A DNA stretch of 64,000 nucleotides from Globodera rostochiensis (lineage: Eukaryota > Nematoda > Chromadorea > Rhabditida > Heteroderidae): positions 6,539,254-6,603,253 of the forward strand of contig JAEVLN010000001.1 of the NCBI GenBank assembly GCA_018350325.1, written 5' to 3'. How positions within the stretch are numbered: position 1 is the first letter of the stretch; every line of letters begins with the position of its first letter. A program made the position numbers and the translations under genes. Below the pieces are notes generated by a model. That model saw only the letters and a list, made by a program, of their open reading frames with translations, made no database searches and was not told where the DNA came from. Positions 46,196 through 56,847 of this stretch are shown one piece after another.

Positions 46196-48360
46196 ATGAA
46201 TTTGTCCACAATTGCCATCATTTTTGCGCTGTTTTTCTGTTCAGCATGGGCAGGCATTTGCATGTCCAGCGGGCCGAAGAAGGCACAGAGCGGCACGACG
46301 CCATCACATCGATGGAGTACGGCATCAAATCCCGGCTTGACACCTCAACGGATCACGGCACCAAGTCCTGGCTCGGCAAGAATTTCTGAAGAACAAATAA
46401 ATGGTAAAATAAAATTGAAAACAAAAAAAAAAAAGGGGGAAGAAAGTCTTTCATCAGATGCCGTCGCTTATTTCCATCAAACAAACCCGGACTTCAATCG
46501 AATGGATTCGGTAAGTGCCAACAGCGCTAACAAATAAAATTTAACACGCAAAAATTGGGGCGCTAATAGTAAAAAAAACGTGTCGCATAAAATGTCCCCC
46601 CGGGGGGAGGGGCGGTCGGATAAAAATGAAATTCTTAAATTTGCAGCGATTTTTAACAAATTTGTTTTAATGTTTTAATTATGTGTCCAAATTAGGGATG
46701 TTCGAGACTTGGAATTTACCGAGAATCGAGAACCGAGACCAAGAAATGACCCCGAGACCGAGACCCAAAAACGAGAAATTTCCCGACTCAAGAACCGAGA
46801 CCGAGACTCTCGAACATCCCTAGTCCAAATAGAGACCGGCGGGATCCGGGATTCCCTGCGGGAATAAGTTCAGGATTCCCGGTCCCGTACTTTCACCGGA
46901 GCGGGGCTTTTTTGAACGGGGAAAACACGGGGAATTCCCGCCCCGTTAATTTGAAATTTGGGTTCCTCGCTACTTTTGAAATTCCCGTCATTTTTCCCGG
47001 AAAAGTTTTCAAATAAACATTTTGAATCATTTCTTTTGAAGCGAATTTTTCCTAATAAAAAAATCAAAATATAAATCACAGAGCAGCAACAACACACCAC
47101 CACATCGATGGAGTACGGCATTAAATGCCGGCTCGGCAAGAATTTCTGAAGAACAAATAAACGGTAAAATAAATTTAAAAAAAAAAAAAGGGGGGAACGA
47201 TTAATAAAAGCATCAATCGGTCGGGTCGGTCCATTGGATGTAAAAACTTTCATTAGATGCCATCGCTTATGTCCACGGCACAAACGGCACAAATTTCAAC
47301 AAACATCGAGTGGAGGACAATTTCAGTCCGGTAAGTGCAACAAAAATTTAAATGTTCCATTTTTTGCGAAAAACATTAAGCACATTTAAAGCGAATTTTT
47401 ATGTTTTAATTGTGTGTCCCAAAAGGCCGCCGGTTTCATTTTTATGATGCTATTTTTTGGTTCAAAAAAATTCTATTTTATTTGAAAATTCTTTTTTTAA
47501 ATTGAAAAAAAATCTTTGAAAAAGCGGCGAGGAAGTAACTTAGGGGGGATTCATTTGTTCTCTGTGATGTTATCATCCTTTTTGGGATGTCTTTTTGTTC
47601 AGAAAATGGCCAATTGTAATGTTTTGTTTATTATACACAATTTGAAGAAAATTGTCTCTTTCCCCTAATTACTGATAATTAAAATAATTAGTTAATTGTG
47701 CCGACCTTTGGTCGCTGAGAGAATTTGGGGACAAGCAAAATGTCCATTAAATTTATTTGTTCCTCTTTTTTGTGCCCGTAAAGCCGTCCGTGCACAGAGA
47801 ATTGGCCACATTTACTGATAGCGGGCGAGGGTTTGTCGTGTTATTTTTATGCAAAATTCATGGAAATATTTTGGAATCGGAATTTCATTGATCAAAAACC
47901 GAAACTGAAAGTGTGGATGCTGTCGGGATTTTCTCAAGATCCCGTGGGATTGAATTTGGCCAAGAATTTTTTGGGGATTATCGGGATTAAGCCGGGATAC
48001 CGAACCCAAAGAATCGGTTTGGCGCCTGTCTCTACTCGAGACCCCGGTCATTTCTCGACCAATAATAACAATTATTGGGAAAACGCATTTTTAATGTTTC
48101 AACTTTTTCAGCAAGTTCAAAAAGTGGGGCAGCAAAAGGGCGGAAATTGCGCTGACGTGAGGACTTTGACGGGCGATGGTTGCGCGATTTACGACCATTT
48201 TACACATTTTCAGGACGAGCAGTACTGGGACGGCGGCTGTCATACGAAATGCAATTCCGTTAAGAAATGCCGCGTTGGGGTGATAAATATTTTGAAATTT
48301 AATTTACATTGTTCCCTATCTAAGGGAAATCTGGGCGTTTTCGTGCAATTTTTGGAATAA
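46196..48360 (+). CDS. Secreted protein with duplicated exon pair and cysteine-rich C terminus
   Basis: Model: 46196-46403, 46458-46510, 47082-47163, 47257-47330, 48112-48156, 48214-48360; all GT-AG, in phase, 202 residues. It begins with a clear signal peptide (MNLSTIAIIFALFFCSAWAG). Exons 1-2 end in HRWSTAS...ARISEEQIN then DAVAYFHQTNPDFNRM. Exons 3-4 repeat this as HRWSTAL...ARISEEQIN then DAIAYVHGTNGTNFNKH, so the exon pair is tandemly duplicated. Exons 5-6 encode QQKGGNCAD / DEQYWDGGCHTKCNSVKKCR. The split GG..C../..C-x3-C-x5-C pattern and intron position match the small cysteine-rich genes at 54.9 and 61.0 kb. Exon 6 could instead end at a donor after CRVG. The intron before exon 5 (about 47.61-48.11 kb) is duplicated at 57.65-58.15 kb. 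Probably an extracellular, possibly parasitism-related protein; function unknown. Exons 1-4 and 5-6 could belong to separate genes. Confidence 0.6.
46693..46822. mobile_element. hAT-like MITE, GAGAC family
   Basis: Ends TAGGGATGTTCGAGAC and CTCTCGAACATCCCTA, with a perfect 8-bp duplication GTCCAAAT (46685-46692 and 46823-46830). It is 130 bp long, in the intron between exons 2 and 3 of the 46-kb secreted protein gene. Confidence 0.92.
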
Positions 48361-49599
48361 CTTTTTGGGGAGTGCCAGGAGCGAAAAAACACTTCCACAA
48401 GAGCCCTGCGGACTTTTGATTCCCGATCGAATGGCATCGTCAGATTCGTGCCAACACAATGCCAAAGATGAAAAAGTGCCAAAAAACCACATTTTTTTGG
48501 CACTTTTTTTTGACCACCCCTCACTTTTCGAGCTGTACCCGGGCGGGGAGTAGGGTAACCGGTGTTGGTGTTGGAGAAAGGGCACAACTAGACACTCAGG
48601 GCTTTCTTTTGCGCTATAGTGCATGTCTCTACGATGAATTTGAAGATGCGTTATGCCGCTGACAAGCTCTCAAAAATTTTCGAAAAAATGGCTTCAAAAG
48701 CTTTGAATTTGCCACAACTCGGGGAGTTTTGCCGATAGCGGAATGAGGTCAGCAGATGAAATGTAGCGCTTTTCAAGAGCTTTCGAATGATGTAAAGAAA
48801 GTGGGGGGTCGCGCGGGAAGTTTTCGCGCTGCTGCGCACTTTGTGTTCGAATTTAAGCTTTTTCCCTTTGTCGGCGTTGGTGGTGTAGTGGTGTGTGGTG
48901 GGGCCGGCTGGGGGTCAGCTGGGGGTTCGAATCCCGACTGTGTAAACGATTTTTTTTGCCTTTCTATGAACATGAATAAAGATGAAAAAATTTTAAAAAT
49001 TTCAAAAAATATTTCCGAATTTTTAAAAATATTTTTGTTGCCTTTTTTGAACTTTTCAAAAATCCTCTTTTTTGACTCGGGAAATTCGTTGTTAGCTTAA
49101 AAAATTCATAACTTTTCTTAAAGTAAAGCAATCACAACAAACTTCGTGTCAAAAAATGTAGAAAATTCAGCAGAATTTTTATGGCAATGAAATATTTTAA
49201 AAATTTGAAAAGCACAAAAGTTATTGCCAATTTTAGGTAAAAAATGTGTTTTACACTAAACAATTCATAACAGTTTTTGGAATAGAGATTTTTGAAAATA
49301 CTAAAGTTAGAAAAATAGCTAATTTTTTTCTCTACAAATAATTATTTAAGTTCATAATTTTATTTTCAACTCCAACTGAGTTATGGTCGGAAATATGCTC
49401 CGCTAATTTCGGAGCAAAGGGGGACCCCTTTTGGAATTGCATCATGCAAACTTTTTATAATATCTGAAGAGATGGCTTTACAGAACATTCCCAATAATGA
49501 TTCTAACATCAAATCTGTAGATTATTCACACTTAGCTTCCGTTTAAACAGAGATAGCGTGAATGTTTTTGCTAATTTTGCAGTCTAAAAAGTTCTCGAG
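48361..49599. other. Intergenic region with a repeated module
   Basis: Contains a block near 48.50-48.70 kb (TTTTTGACCACCCC, a CGGGGAGTA block and GTAACCG) that recurs near 50.56-50.74 kb, followed by a tRNA-like segment. The remainder (48.95-49.55 kb) is AT-rich with no coding pattern. Confidence 0.5.
48878..48948 (+). repeat. tRNA-like segment with Pol III A and B boxes
   Basis: Contains GGTGGTGTAGTGGTG (A-box-like) and GGGGTTCGAATCCCGAC (B-box-like, with T-arm pairing) at tRNA-like spacing. I cannot fold a convincing full cloverleaf or assign an anticodon, so it is more likely a tRNA-derived SINE head or pseudo-tRNA than a functional tRNA. Confidence 0.5.
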
Positions 49600-50085
49600 G
49601 GCCGAGGGGGGAAGAGAAGCGGGGAAAGAGCGAGAAGGGAGGGGCGTGGGGGAGGGGCGAGTGGGGAGGGGCGAGTGGGGAGGGGCGAGGGGGAAAGAGA
49701 AGCGGGGAAAGAACGAGAAGGGAGGGGCGCGGGTGGAGGGGCGCGAGTGGAAAAGGAGCGGGGAAGGCGCGAGAAGGGAGGGGCGCGGGTGGAGGGGCGA
49801 GTGGGGAGGCGCGAGTGGAAAAGTAGCGGGGAAGGAGCGAGAAGGGAGGGGCGCGGGTGGAGGGGCGAGTGGGGAGGGGCGGGTGGGGATGGGAGAGGGG
49901 GAAAGAGAAGCGGGGAAAGAGCGAGAAGGGAGGTGGCGCGGGGGAGGGGCGCGAGTGGAAAAGGAGCGGGGAAGGAGCGAGAAGGGAGGGGCGCGGGTGG
50001 AGGGGCGCGTGGGGATGGGCGAGGGGGAAAGAGAAGCGGGGAAAGAGCGAGAAGGGAGGGGCGAGTGGAAAGCTTGGACGAAGAA
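49600..50085. repeat. Purine-rich minisatellite, G-rich
   Basis: Reiterations of AGCGGGGAAAGAGCGAGAAG, GGAGGGGCGCGGGTGGAGGG and GCGAGTGGGGAG blocks in variable order. Both strands give long low-complexity frames, which are artefacts. Confidence 0.9.
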
Positions 50086-50317
50086 TATTTGATTAAAGGA
50101 TGTATTGCATAATTTTGCTTTTGCGTTCATTTATTTAATGATTATTATTGTATTAAAGTTGTACATAAAGTTGTATGGGAAGTTGCACACAAAGTTGTAA
50201 AGAAAGTTATAAATAGGAGAGAAAAGTTGTACATAAAGTTGTATAGGAAGTTGTAAATAGGAGAGGAAAGTTGCAAGCCAATATGTGGCCAACAAAAACC
50301 CCCGAAGAAACTGCTGG

Positions 50318-50375
50318 CACCGGTGTTGAAAACGGCTTTGCCGTTTAACGCAGCCCCCGTAGGGGGCTGGTTCTC
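50318..50375. other. Three consecutive hairpins ending in GGTTCTC
   Basis: CACCGGTG (50318-50325), AACGGCTTTGCCGTT (50331-50345) and CAGCCCCCGTAGGGGGCTG (50351-50369) are successive stem-loops followed by GTTCTC. A second locus at 53256-53352 has the same order with different stem sequences. Confidence 0.6.
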
Positions 50376-50792
50376 TATATAAGATATTTCTACCCCCTTT
50401 TTACACATTTCCTCGAATAACTTTTGAACTAGGGGTTAAATCAAAAAACTCTTTTCACAAGACCCCCCATAGTTTGGGGTTGCCGATATAGGGAAGGTGT
50501 AGAATCTAAGTTTGGGTTAGGCATTTTCGAGAAAATCCCGAAAAATTGTCTAAAAATGGCACAAATTTTTTGACCACCCCCCATTGTTTGGCTCCCAGCT
50601 CGGCGGGGAGTACCCTAACCGTTGATGGAATGTTTTGGAGGGCACATCTACAGACCCTAGGCTTTCCAATGAGCTATAGATGGGCCGGCTCAGACAAGTC
50701 TGAAGGGTAGAAGTGCTGCTGACAAGAATCGAAAAATGTTTGAAAAAGGACAACGAGTGGGGGTAGGTGAAGGAAAAATAAGGGAAGTCCCC

Positions 50793-50868
50793 AGTTGAAT
50801 CGGTGGTGTAGCGGTTAAGCACTTGGTGGGCATTGGTTATTGTTTGGGATCAAATCCCGAGTGCCAAA
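50793..50868 (+). repeat. tRNA-like segment with Pol III A and B boxes, second copy
   Basis: Contains GGTGGTGTAGCGGTTAAGC (A-box-like) and GGGATCAAATCCCGAGTGCC (B-box-like). It is preceded by the same TTTTTGACCACCCC module as the 48.9-kb copy. Interpreted as a tRNA-derived repeat. Confidence 0.5.
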
Positions 50869-50979
50869 ATTAGTTTTTTAATTAAATAATATTAAATTAA
50901 AAATATTTTAAAGTCAAGTTTTTTTATTTAAATTTTTTTTAAATGTTTTTAGCAGTATTTTAATTAAAAAACAACACAA

Positions 50980-53040
50980 ATAATTTCAGAAAGAAAAAGA
51001 GGTGAGAGCGCAGGAGAGAAAGAGGGAGAGTGTAGAGGGGGGGGGGGGGGAAGAAAAAAGGAAGAGGAAAGGAGGAGGCGAGAAGTAAGAGATGAGCGGA
51101 GGGGAAGAAAAGAAGAGAGGGAGAGAGGAGGGAGGTGGGAGAAGGAAGAGAGGAAAAGCAGAGAGGAGAGGAGGGAGAGAGGGGGGGGGAAGGAAGAGAT
51201 GAACGAAAGGGAAGCGAGGAACGGAAGAGAGGAAGCGAGGGGGGGGGCGTGGAGAGGAAAGTAAGAGCACAAAAGGGAAGAAAAGAAAGTGATGATCAAA
51301 AGGGAAAACAGAAATGAAAGAGAGGGAAGAAAGAGAGAAACGGATGGAAGGAAAGGATGCCCGGAAGGGAAGAAAAGAAAGATCGGAAGGAAGGTGAGGT
51401 GGAGCAAAGGAAGGAAGAGATGAACTGAAGGCAAGAGAAGAGAGGAAGAGAAAGAATGGAAGAAAAAAATGTTGAGAGAAAGGGAGGGGAGGTGAGGTGG
51501 AGGAAAGGAAAAGATGAACGGAAAAGAGGAAAGAAGGGAAGGTGGAGGAGAAATGAAAGGAAGAAAAGAAGAGAGCAAAAAAGGTGAGGGGAGGAAAGAG
51601 GAGGAAAAGAGAAGGAAGGAAGGAGATGAAGAGAAGGAAGAAAAAAGAGAAGAAGGGAGGTGAGGAAGGGAGGGAAGGAAGAGAGGAAAAAGGTGAGCGG
51701 AAGAACGGAAGCGAAGCTAGAAAAAAAGGTGAGCGGGGGGAAAGGAAGGAGATGAAGAGAAGGAAGAAAGGAAGAGAAGAAGGGAGGGAAGGAAGGAAGG
51801 AAGGAGAGAGAAAGTGAGCCGATGAAAGGAAGAGATAAACGGAAGAGAAGAGAGGAATGGAAGGAACGAAAGGAAGAAAAGAAGGGAGGTGAGGAAGAGA
51901 GGGAAGGAAGAGAAGAAAAAAGGTGAGCGTAGGAAAATAAGAGATGAACGGAAGAGAAGAGAGGAATTGAAGAAAAGGAACGAAGAAAGGATGAAAAGAA
52001 GGGAGGTGAGGAAGGAAGGAAAGGAAGCGAGGAAAAAAGGTGAAAAGAGGAAAGGAAGAGGTAAAAGTGAAGGAAGGAACGAGATGAACGGAAGGCAGAA
52101 AGGAAGAGAAGAAGGGAGGTGCGGAAGGGAGGGAAGGAAGAGAAGAAGGTATTTGAGGAAGGAAGCGAAGGAAGAGAGGAAAAAGGTGAGGGGTGGAAAG
52201 AAAAGATTAACGTAAGAAAAGAGGGGAATGGAAGAGATGAACGGAAAAAAGAAAGGAAGGGAAGAAGTGAGGTGAGGAATGGATGGAAGGAAGGAAGAAA
52301 ATAAAAAAGGTGAGCGGAAGAAAGGAAGAGATGAACGGAAGAGAAGAGAGGAATTGAGGAAAGGAGGAGGTAAGGTGGAGGAAAGGAAGAGAGAAACGGA
52401 GGTGAGGTGGATGAAAGGAAGAGAGGAAATGGGGGGAGGAAGGAAGGGAAGGTGGAGGAAAGGAAAAGATGAACGGAAGAGAAGATAGAAAAAAGAGAGA
52501 AATGAGGTGAGGTGGATGAATGGACGAGATGAACGGAAGGGAAGAGAGGAAGGGAAGAGAGAAAGGAAGGGAACGTGGAGGAAAGGAAAAGATGAACGGA
52601 AGAGAAGATAGAAAATTAAGAGAGAAAAGGAGGTGAGATGGATGAAAGGAAGAGAGGAAAGGAGGGGAGGAAGGAAGGGAAGGTGGAGGAATGGAAGAGA
52701 GAAAAGGAGGTGAGGTGGATGAAAGGAAGAGAGGAAAGGAGGGAAGGAAGGAAGGGTAGGTGGAGGAATGGAAGAGATGAACGGAAAAAGAGAGTAACCG
52801 AAGAGAGGAACGGATGGCAGGAAGGGATGCACGTAAGGAAAGAAAGGAAGATAGGAAGGAAGGTGAGGTGGAGGAAAGGAAGGAGGAAGGAAGAGATGAA
52901 CTGAAGGGAAGAGAGACGGCAGAGAGGAAGAGATGAATGGAAGAAAATATATTGAGAGAAAGGGAGGGGAGGTGAAGTGGAGGAACGGAAAGGAAGGGAA
53001 GGGAGGAAAGGATTGGAGGAAAGGAAGTGAGGGGGTGGGC
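50980..53040. repeat. Two-kilobase near-homopurine tract
   Basis: About 2060 bp composed almost wholly of A and G on the plus strand (GGAAGGAAGAGATGAACGGA-type phrases), with scattered T and C. The unit is not strict, but phrases such as AGGTGAGGTGGAGGAAAGGA recur every 50-120 bp. The very long reverse frames (Pro/Ser/Leu/Phe-rich) are composition artefacts. Confidence 0.9.
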
Positions 53041-53255
53041 ATAAATCTCGGCGTGGATCTCTACTGAAATCTCTCGCTATTACCCTATATCTCTGTGCTT
53101 TTCTCCTCAAATTTCTCCAGAAATCTCTGTATTAATCTTTGGAAGATGTTTTTTTCCCCCATTTAATTAGGATTTAAAAAACCAAAAAGGGAATGTGAAA
53201 AGAGAAAGATAAATTTAAATGAGGGAATGTCAAAAAACCGCCAAAAAAAAAAATG

Positions 53256-53352
53256 CCGCGCGAAGCGCGCCTAGACTCAGTGTTAAAATCGCCTTGGCGA
53301 TTTCAATATCAAGAAATTTAAAAAAAACAGTGCCCACCGGGCACTGGTTCTC
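53256..53352. other. Hairpin series ending in GGTTCTC, second locus
   Basis: GCGCG-AA-CGCGC-like stem (53256-53270), AAATCGCCTTGGCGATTT (53286-53303) and CAGTGCCCACCGGGCACTG (53328-53346) followed by GTTCTC. It immediately precedes the left edge of the large inverted duplication. Confidence 0.6.
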
Positions 53353-54870
53353 AATAGATAATTAGAACAGATTATTTGGTAATTTTAAAATTTTGTCGTT
53401 TGAGTCTGTCTTTTTAAGAATGAAAATTGGTGACGGACGATTCAATTTTTGGATCAGATCGGATCATTTGAGATTTTATGACTCAAAGCTTTGATCAGTC
53501 AGATGTCTTTGATCAACTCGGATAAACACGTTTAAACTTTAAGTCGGAGGGATCACTCAAATACGGTTTAAGGTGTGTCTCTGCCCCATTGAACTGCTTG
53601 ACATCCTTGGACGTGACGGTGCCGGCATTTGCCTCAAGCATTGTTAGCCATCGATTGAGAAGAAGAATGGCGAGATGGAAGTGTCAAAATTGTTGTTTTT
53701 TTTAAATTATTTATGTAAATAAAAGTGAACATTTTGATTTCCCATTTTTTGTTTTCGATTATAACAATTTTTTTTTGTATTGGTTAAATGGAAAAACTTT
53801 TATTGTTTGAATTTCAATTAACTAATATATATTAATTTCTTTTTAAAATTAAAATTAAAAATAAAAATATTTTATTACACAATAACAGTTTAAAAATTTT
53901 TAGAAAAAGAAATAAAAAATGGAAATTACAATTTACAAGAAACAAAAACTTGTTTGCTTTTGTGTTGCCCATTTTTTTATTGCCCCCGGGGGTGGTTAAA
54001 TTTTTGTTATTAATTTTCTCGAATTATTTTATTTAAATTTAATTTCAAATGGCAAATTAAAACGACTTGGGCAACCAAAGTTTTTTGCGTCTGCTTCATT
54101 TTCTCGACATTTATTTTGCGAACGTCGGAAAATATTGGAAATTCGGGCATTAGCCCCGCGGGTACGGGTAATACTGAACATTTTAGGTACCCGGACCCGC
54201 GTAGCGGCTATTAAACCCTAATTGAAATTAAATATATCTCGGGAACTCAAACGGCACTTTAACTTTTACTCCAGTTCGGCATAGTCAGCTTTTAGTCGAG
54301 GGTTTCCAACTAGTTTTACGGCGCCTAATTATCCTAGGCTCCTATGCCTCAGCAGCTCGTCTTATTTAAATTACATTAATTAAAAAAGCGGCAATTCCGT
54401 TACCGTAATTTGCCGGCGGGGAGGGTTCATTCGGAATCCGGTGGACTGATCGGTCGTGTTGCCGAACGACGACAAATCATAATGACTCTTCCGACTCAAT
54501 TTGCATCCACAAAATAGGCAATTAATTAATTATTCGTTCATCGCCCGCTTGCTTATCAGTCCTAATTGAGGCCTAACTTTTTCACAACAAAATAAAATTC
54601 TTTTCATTGAAAAGAATTGGCCGCGAATTGGAGCGATTGGACGAGCTTTGGCCTCGCCTCGCTTATCAGTCAGTCAGTGACTGTAATTTTTGCTCTTTCC
54701 GCGAAATAAAAATGCTTTTCCCCCCAAAAAGTCTCGAGCTGTGTGAAGAATCGCGTGACATTTTACGGGGAGCCAACGACCGTATAAAAGGGGGGAATTG
54801 TTGAGCAAAATCATTCATTTCCTTCACCTTCAAATTCATTCAAACAAAATCAAATCCTTCGAGTCGAACA

Positions 54871-55890
54871 ATGAACGCTAAACTTTCAGTGGCCCTTCTG
54901 ATCGTTCTGCTGGTCTGTTGAATTTTGGGCAAATATTTGGGGCTCAAATTCTCTTGCATCTTCTTCAGGTGTCGGTTGCTTACAGTGCACCCAACGAAAA
55001 TGGAAAGGTGAGTGTCCCAACCCAATCCCGATGATCCCAACCCAATCCCGATGATCCCAACCCAATCCCGCTGATCTCAACCCAATCCCGATGATCCCAA
55101 CCCAATCCCGATGATCCCAACCCAATCCCGATGATCCCAACCCAGTCCCGATGATCCCAACCCAGTCCCGATGATCCCAACCCAATCCCGATGATCCCAA
55201 CCCAATCCCGATGATCCCAACCCAATCCCGATGATCCCAACCCAATCCCGATGATCCCAACCCAATCCCGATGATCCCAACCCAATCCCGATGATCCCAA
55301 CCCAATCCCGATGATCCCAACCCAGTCCCGATGACCCCAACCCAATCCCGATGATCCCAACCCAATCACGATGATCCCAACCCAATCCCGATGATCCCAA
55401 CCAAATCCCGATGACCCCAACCCAATCCCGATGATCCCAACCCAATCCCGATGATCCCAACCCAATCCCGATGATCCCAACCCAATCCCGCTGATCCCAA
55501 CCCAATCCCGATGATCCCAACTGATCCCAACCCAATCCCGATGATCCCAACCCAATCCCGATGATCCCGCCCTATCAAAAATCTGTGAGCCATTCCGTCC
55601 GTGTTTCAGGCACCGCTCAAGGCTACTAACGGCGGCGAGGATTGCCCTCCGGTGAGTGAGAAGAAGCATGGCAATGGTTAGGCCGTTGCGACGGTAATTT
55701 TCACTTTTAGGGCCAAAGCAAGTGCCTTGGCACATGCTATAAGACATGTTCGACTGATGATGAATGTGTTTTGTTGAATTTGAAGGTAATTAATGCGTTA
55801 ATGGATACATTCATTTTACCAAACCAATTTAAATAGGTCTGTAAAGTTAATTTGCTGTTGTGCAACCTCCGCGTTTGTTTGGCGCAGTAG
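54871..55890 (+). CDS. Small secreted 8-cysteine protein, left-arm copy
   Basis: Five exons: 54871-54912, 54969-55007, 55610-55651, 55711-55785, 55837-55890; 252 nt, 83 residues, all junctions GT-AG and phase 0. The signal peptide is MNAKLSVALLIVLLVSVAYS, followed by a short APNENGKAPLK propeptide-like stretch. The mature region has eight cysteines (DCPPGQSKCLGTCYKTC, STDDECVLLNLKVCKVN, LLLCNLRVCLAQ). A 20-bp satellite of about 27 units fills most of intron 2, starting about 8 bp after the donor. The paralogue in the other arm (59092-61035) keeps every cysteine and intron. The cysteine spacing C-x3-C-x5-C and the intron before it also match exons 5-6 of the 46-48 kb gene. No known toxin or enzyme family is recognised. 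In a plant-parasitic nematode such proteins are often secreted effectors, but that is inference. Confidence 0.8.
55016..55567. repeat. 20-bp satellite in intron 2, about 27 units
   Basis: Unit CCCAACCCAATCCCGATGAT on the plus (sense) strand. Variants (CCCAGTCCCG, GATGACCCCAA, CTGATC) are scattered, with one shortened unit near 55518. The antisense strand carries three GGG runs per unit. Confidence 0.95.
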
Positions 55891-56235
55891 CCGCCGTAAA
55901 TGGTGTGATGACCGGAAACGATGGATGAATTTGGCCAAGCATTTCGTAAAGATAGAAAACGATAATTGTGTCGCAATTGTTAAACGTGGTGTGTTTGAAT
56001 TAAACAGAACAAAATTATGCTGAATTATATGCGTTTATGTGTTATGCGCTGTCGCGCCCCACGGGTTGGTTTGTCCAACTTTGAATTCAATCTGCAATTT
56101 GTCTGATTATGTGTTAATGAGGGTTGTTCAACCCCGGTTGAACTCCCCCCCCCCCCCCCCCCCCCACATTAAAATATATTTCATTCGTCAAGGATGCCAA
56201 GCAGTTCAAAAGAACATAAGCACACTTGAGCAAAC

Positions 56236-56511
56236 TAGTTTTTGAAAAATGGCAAAATCAAAATGTTCACTTTTATTTACATAAATATAATTTTAAAAAA
56301 ACAACAATTTTCACACTTTCATCTCGCCATTCTTCTTCTCAATCGATGGCTAACAAAGCTTAAGGCAAATGCCGGCATCGTCACGTCCAAGGATGCCAAG
56401 CAGTTCAACGGGAAAAAGGCACACCTTAAACTGTATTTGAGTGATCCCCCCGACTTTAAAGTGTTCAGATTTGATCAAAAACATCTGACTGATCAAAGCT
56501 TTGAGTCTTAA
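56236..56511 (+). other. Repeat X copy with conserved short open frame
   Basis: The X block contains an open frame of about 80 codons ending ...GIVTSKDAKQFNGKKAHLKL, YLSDPPDFKVFRFDQKHL, TDQSFES, stop. It starts in AT-rich sequence at ATG 56263. The inverted inner copy (58487-58735, minus) keeps the frame with a few substitutions. The copies at 53.45-53.70 and 62.17-62.40 kb have shortened or shifted frames, and a partial copy sits at 56.72-56.83 kb. This could be a 3' exon of a duplicated gene or a conserved element frame; no domain is recognised. Confidence 0.4.
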
Positions 56512-56847
56512 AATCTCAAATGAGTTTGCCACCAATTTCCATTTCTTAAAACGATCAGCTGATCGTACAGAATTGTTCAAATCGGCTTGGTAAAAGTGCC
56601 GTTCGACTTTCCCGAGACAAATTTCAAAGTATATTCCATTTCCTTTTAAAAAGCAACAATTTTACACTTTCATTTCGGCATTTTTCTTATCCACGGACGA
56701 CATTCAATCAATCGATCGATCGATGGCTACCAAAGCTTAAGGCAAATGCCAGCAGCGTCACGTCCAAGGATGCCAAGCAGTTCAACGGGACAAAGGCACA
56801 CCTTAAACTGTATTTGAGTGATCCCCCAATGTTAAAATTGGGAGTCG

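Noticed and set aside
46831..48034. A single large transposon from TAGAGACC at 46831 to CTCTA at 48034
   Set aside because: Only the outer few bases are inverted and no target duplication is present, so chance is likely.
49543..50130. Gly/Arg/Glu-rich forward and Pro/Ser/Ala-rich reverse frames
   Set aside because: Both strands are open at once across a purine minisatellite, which indicates composition rather than coding.
48878..50868. Functional tRNA genes
   Set aside because: A- and B-box matches exist, but no complete cloverleaf or anticodon could be drawn by eye.
50964..53110. Long reverse frames rich in Pro, Ser, Leu and Phe (up to 441 codons)
   Set aside because: Produced by the homopurine composition; no exon boundaries, domain or codon structure.
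54886..55747. Minus-strand frames across the left-arm satellite
   Set aside because: Same artefact; the true gene is on the plus strand with phase-compatible exons either side.
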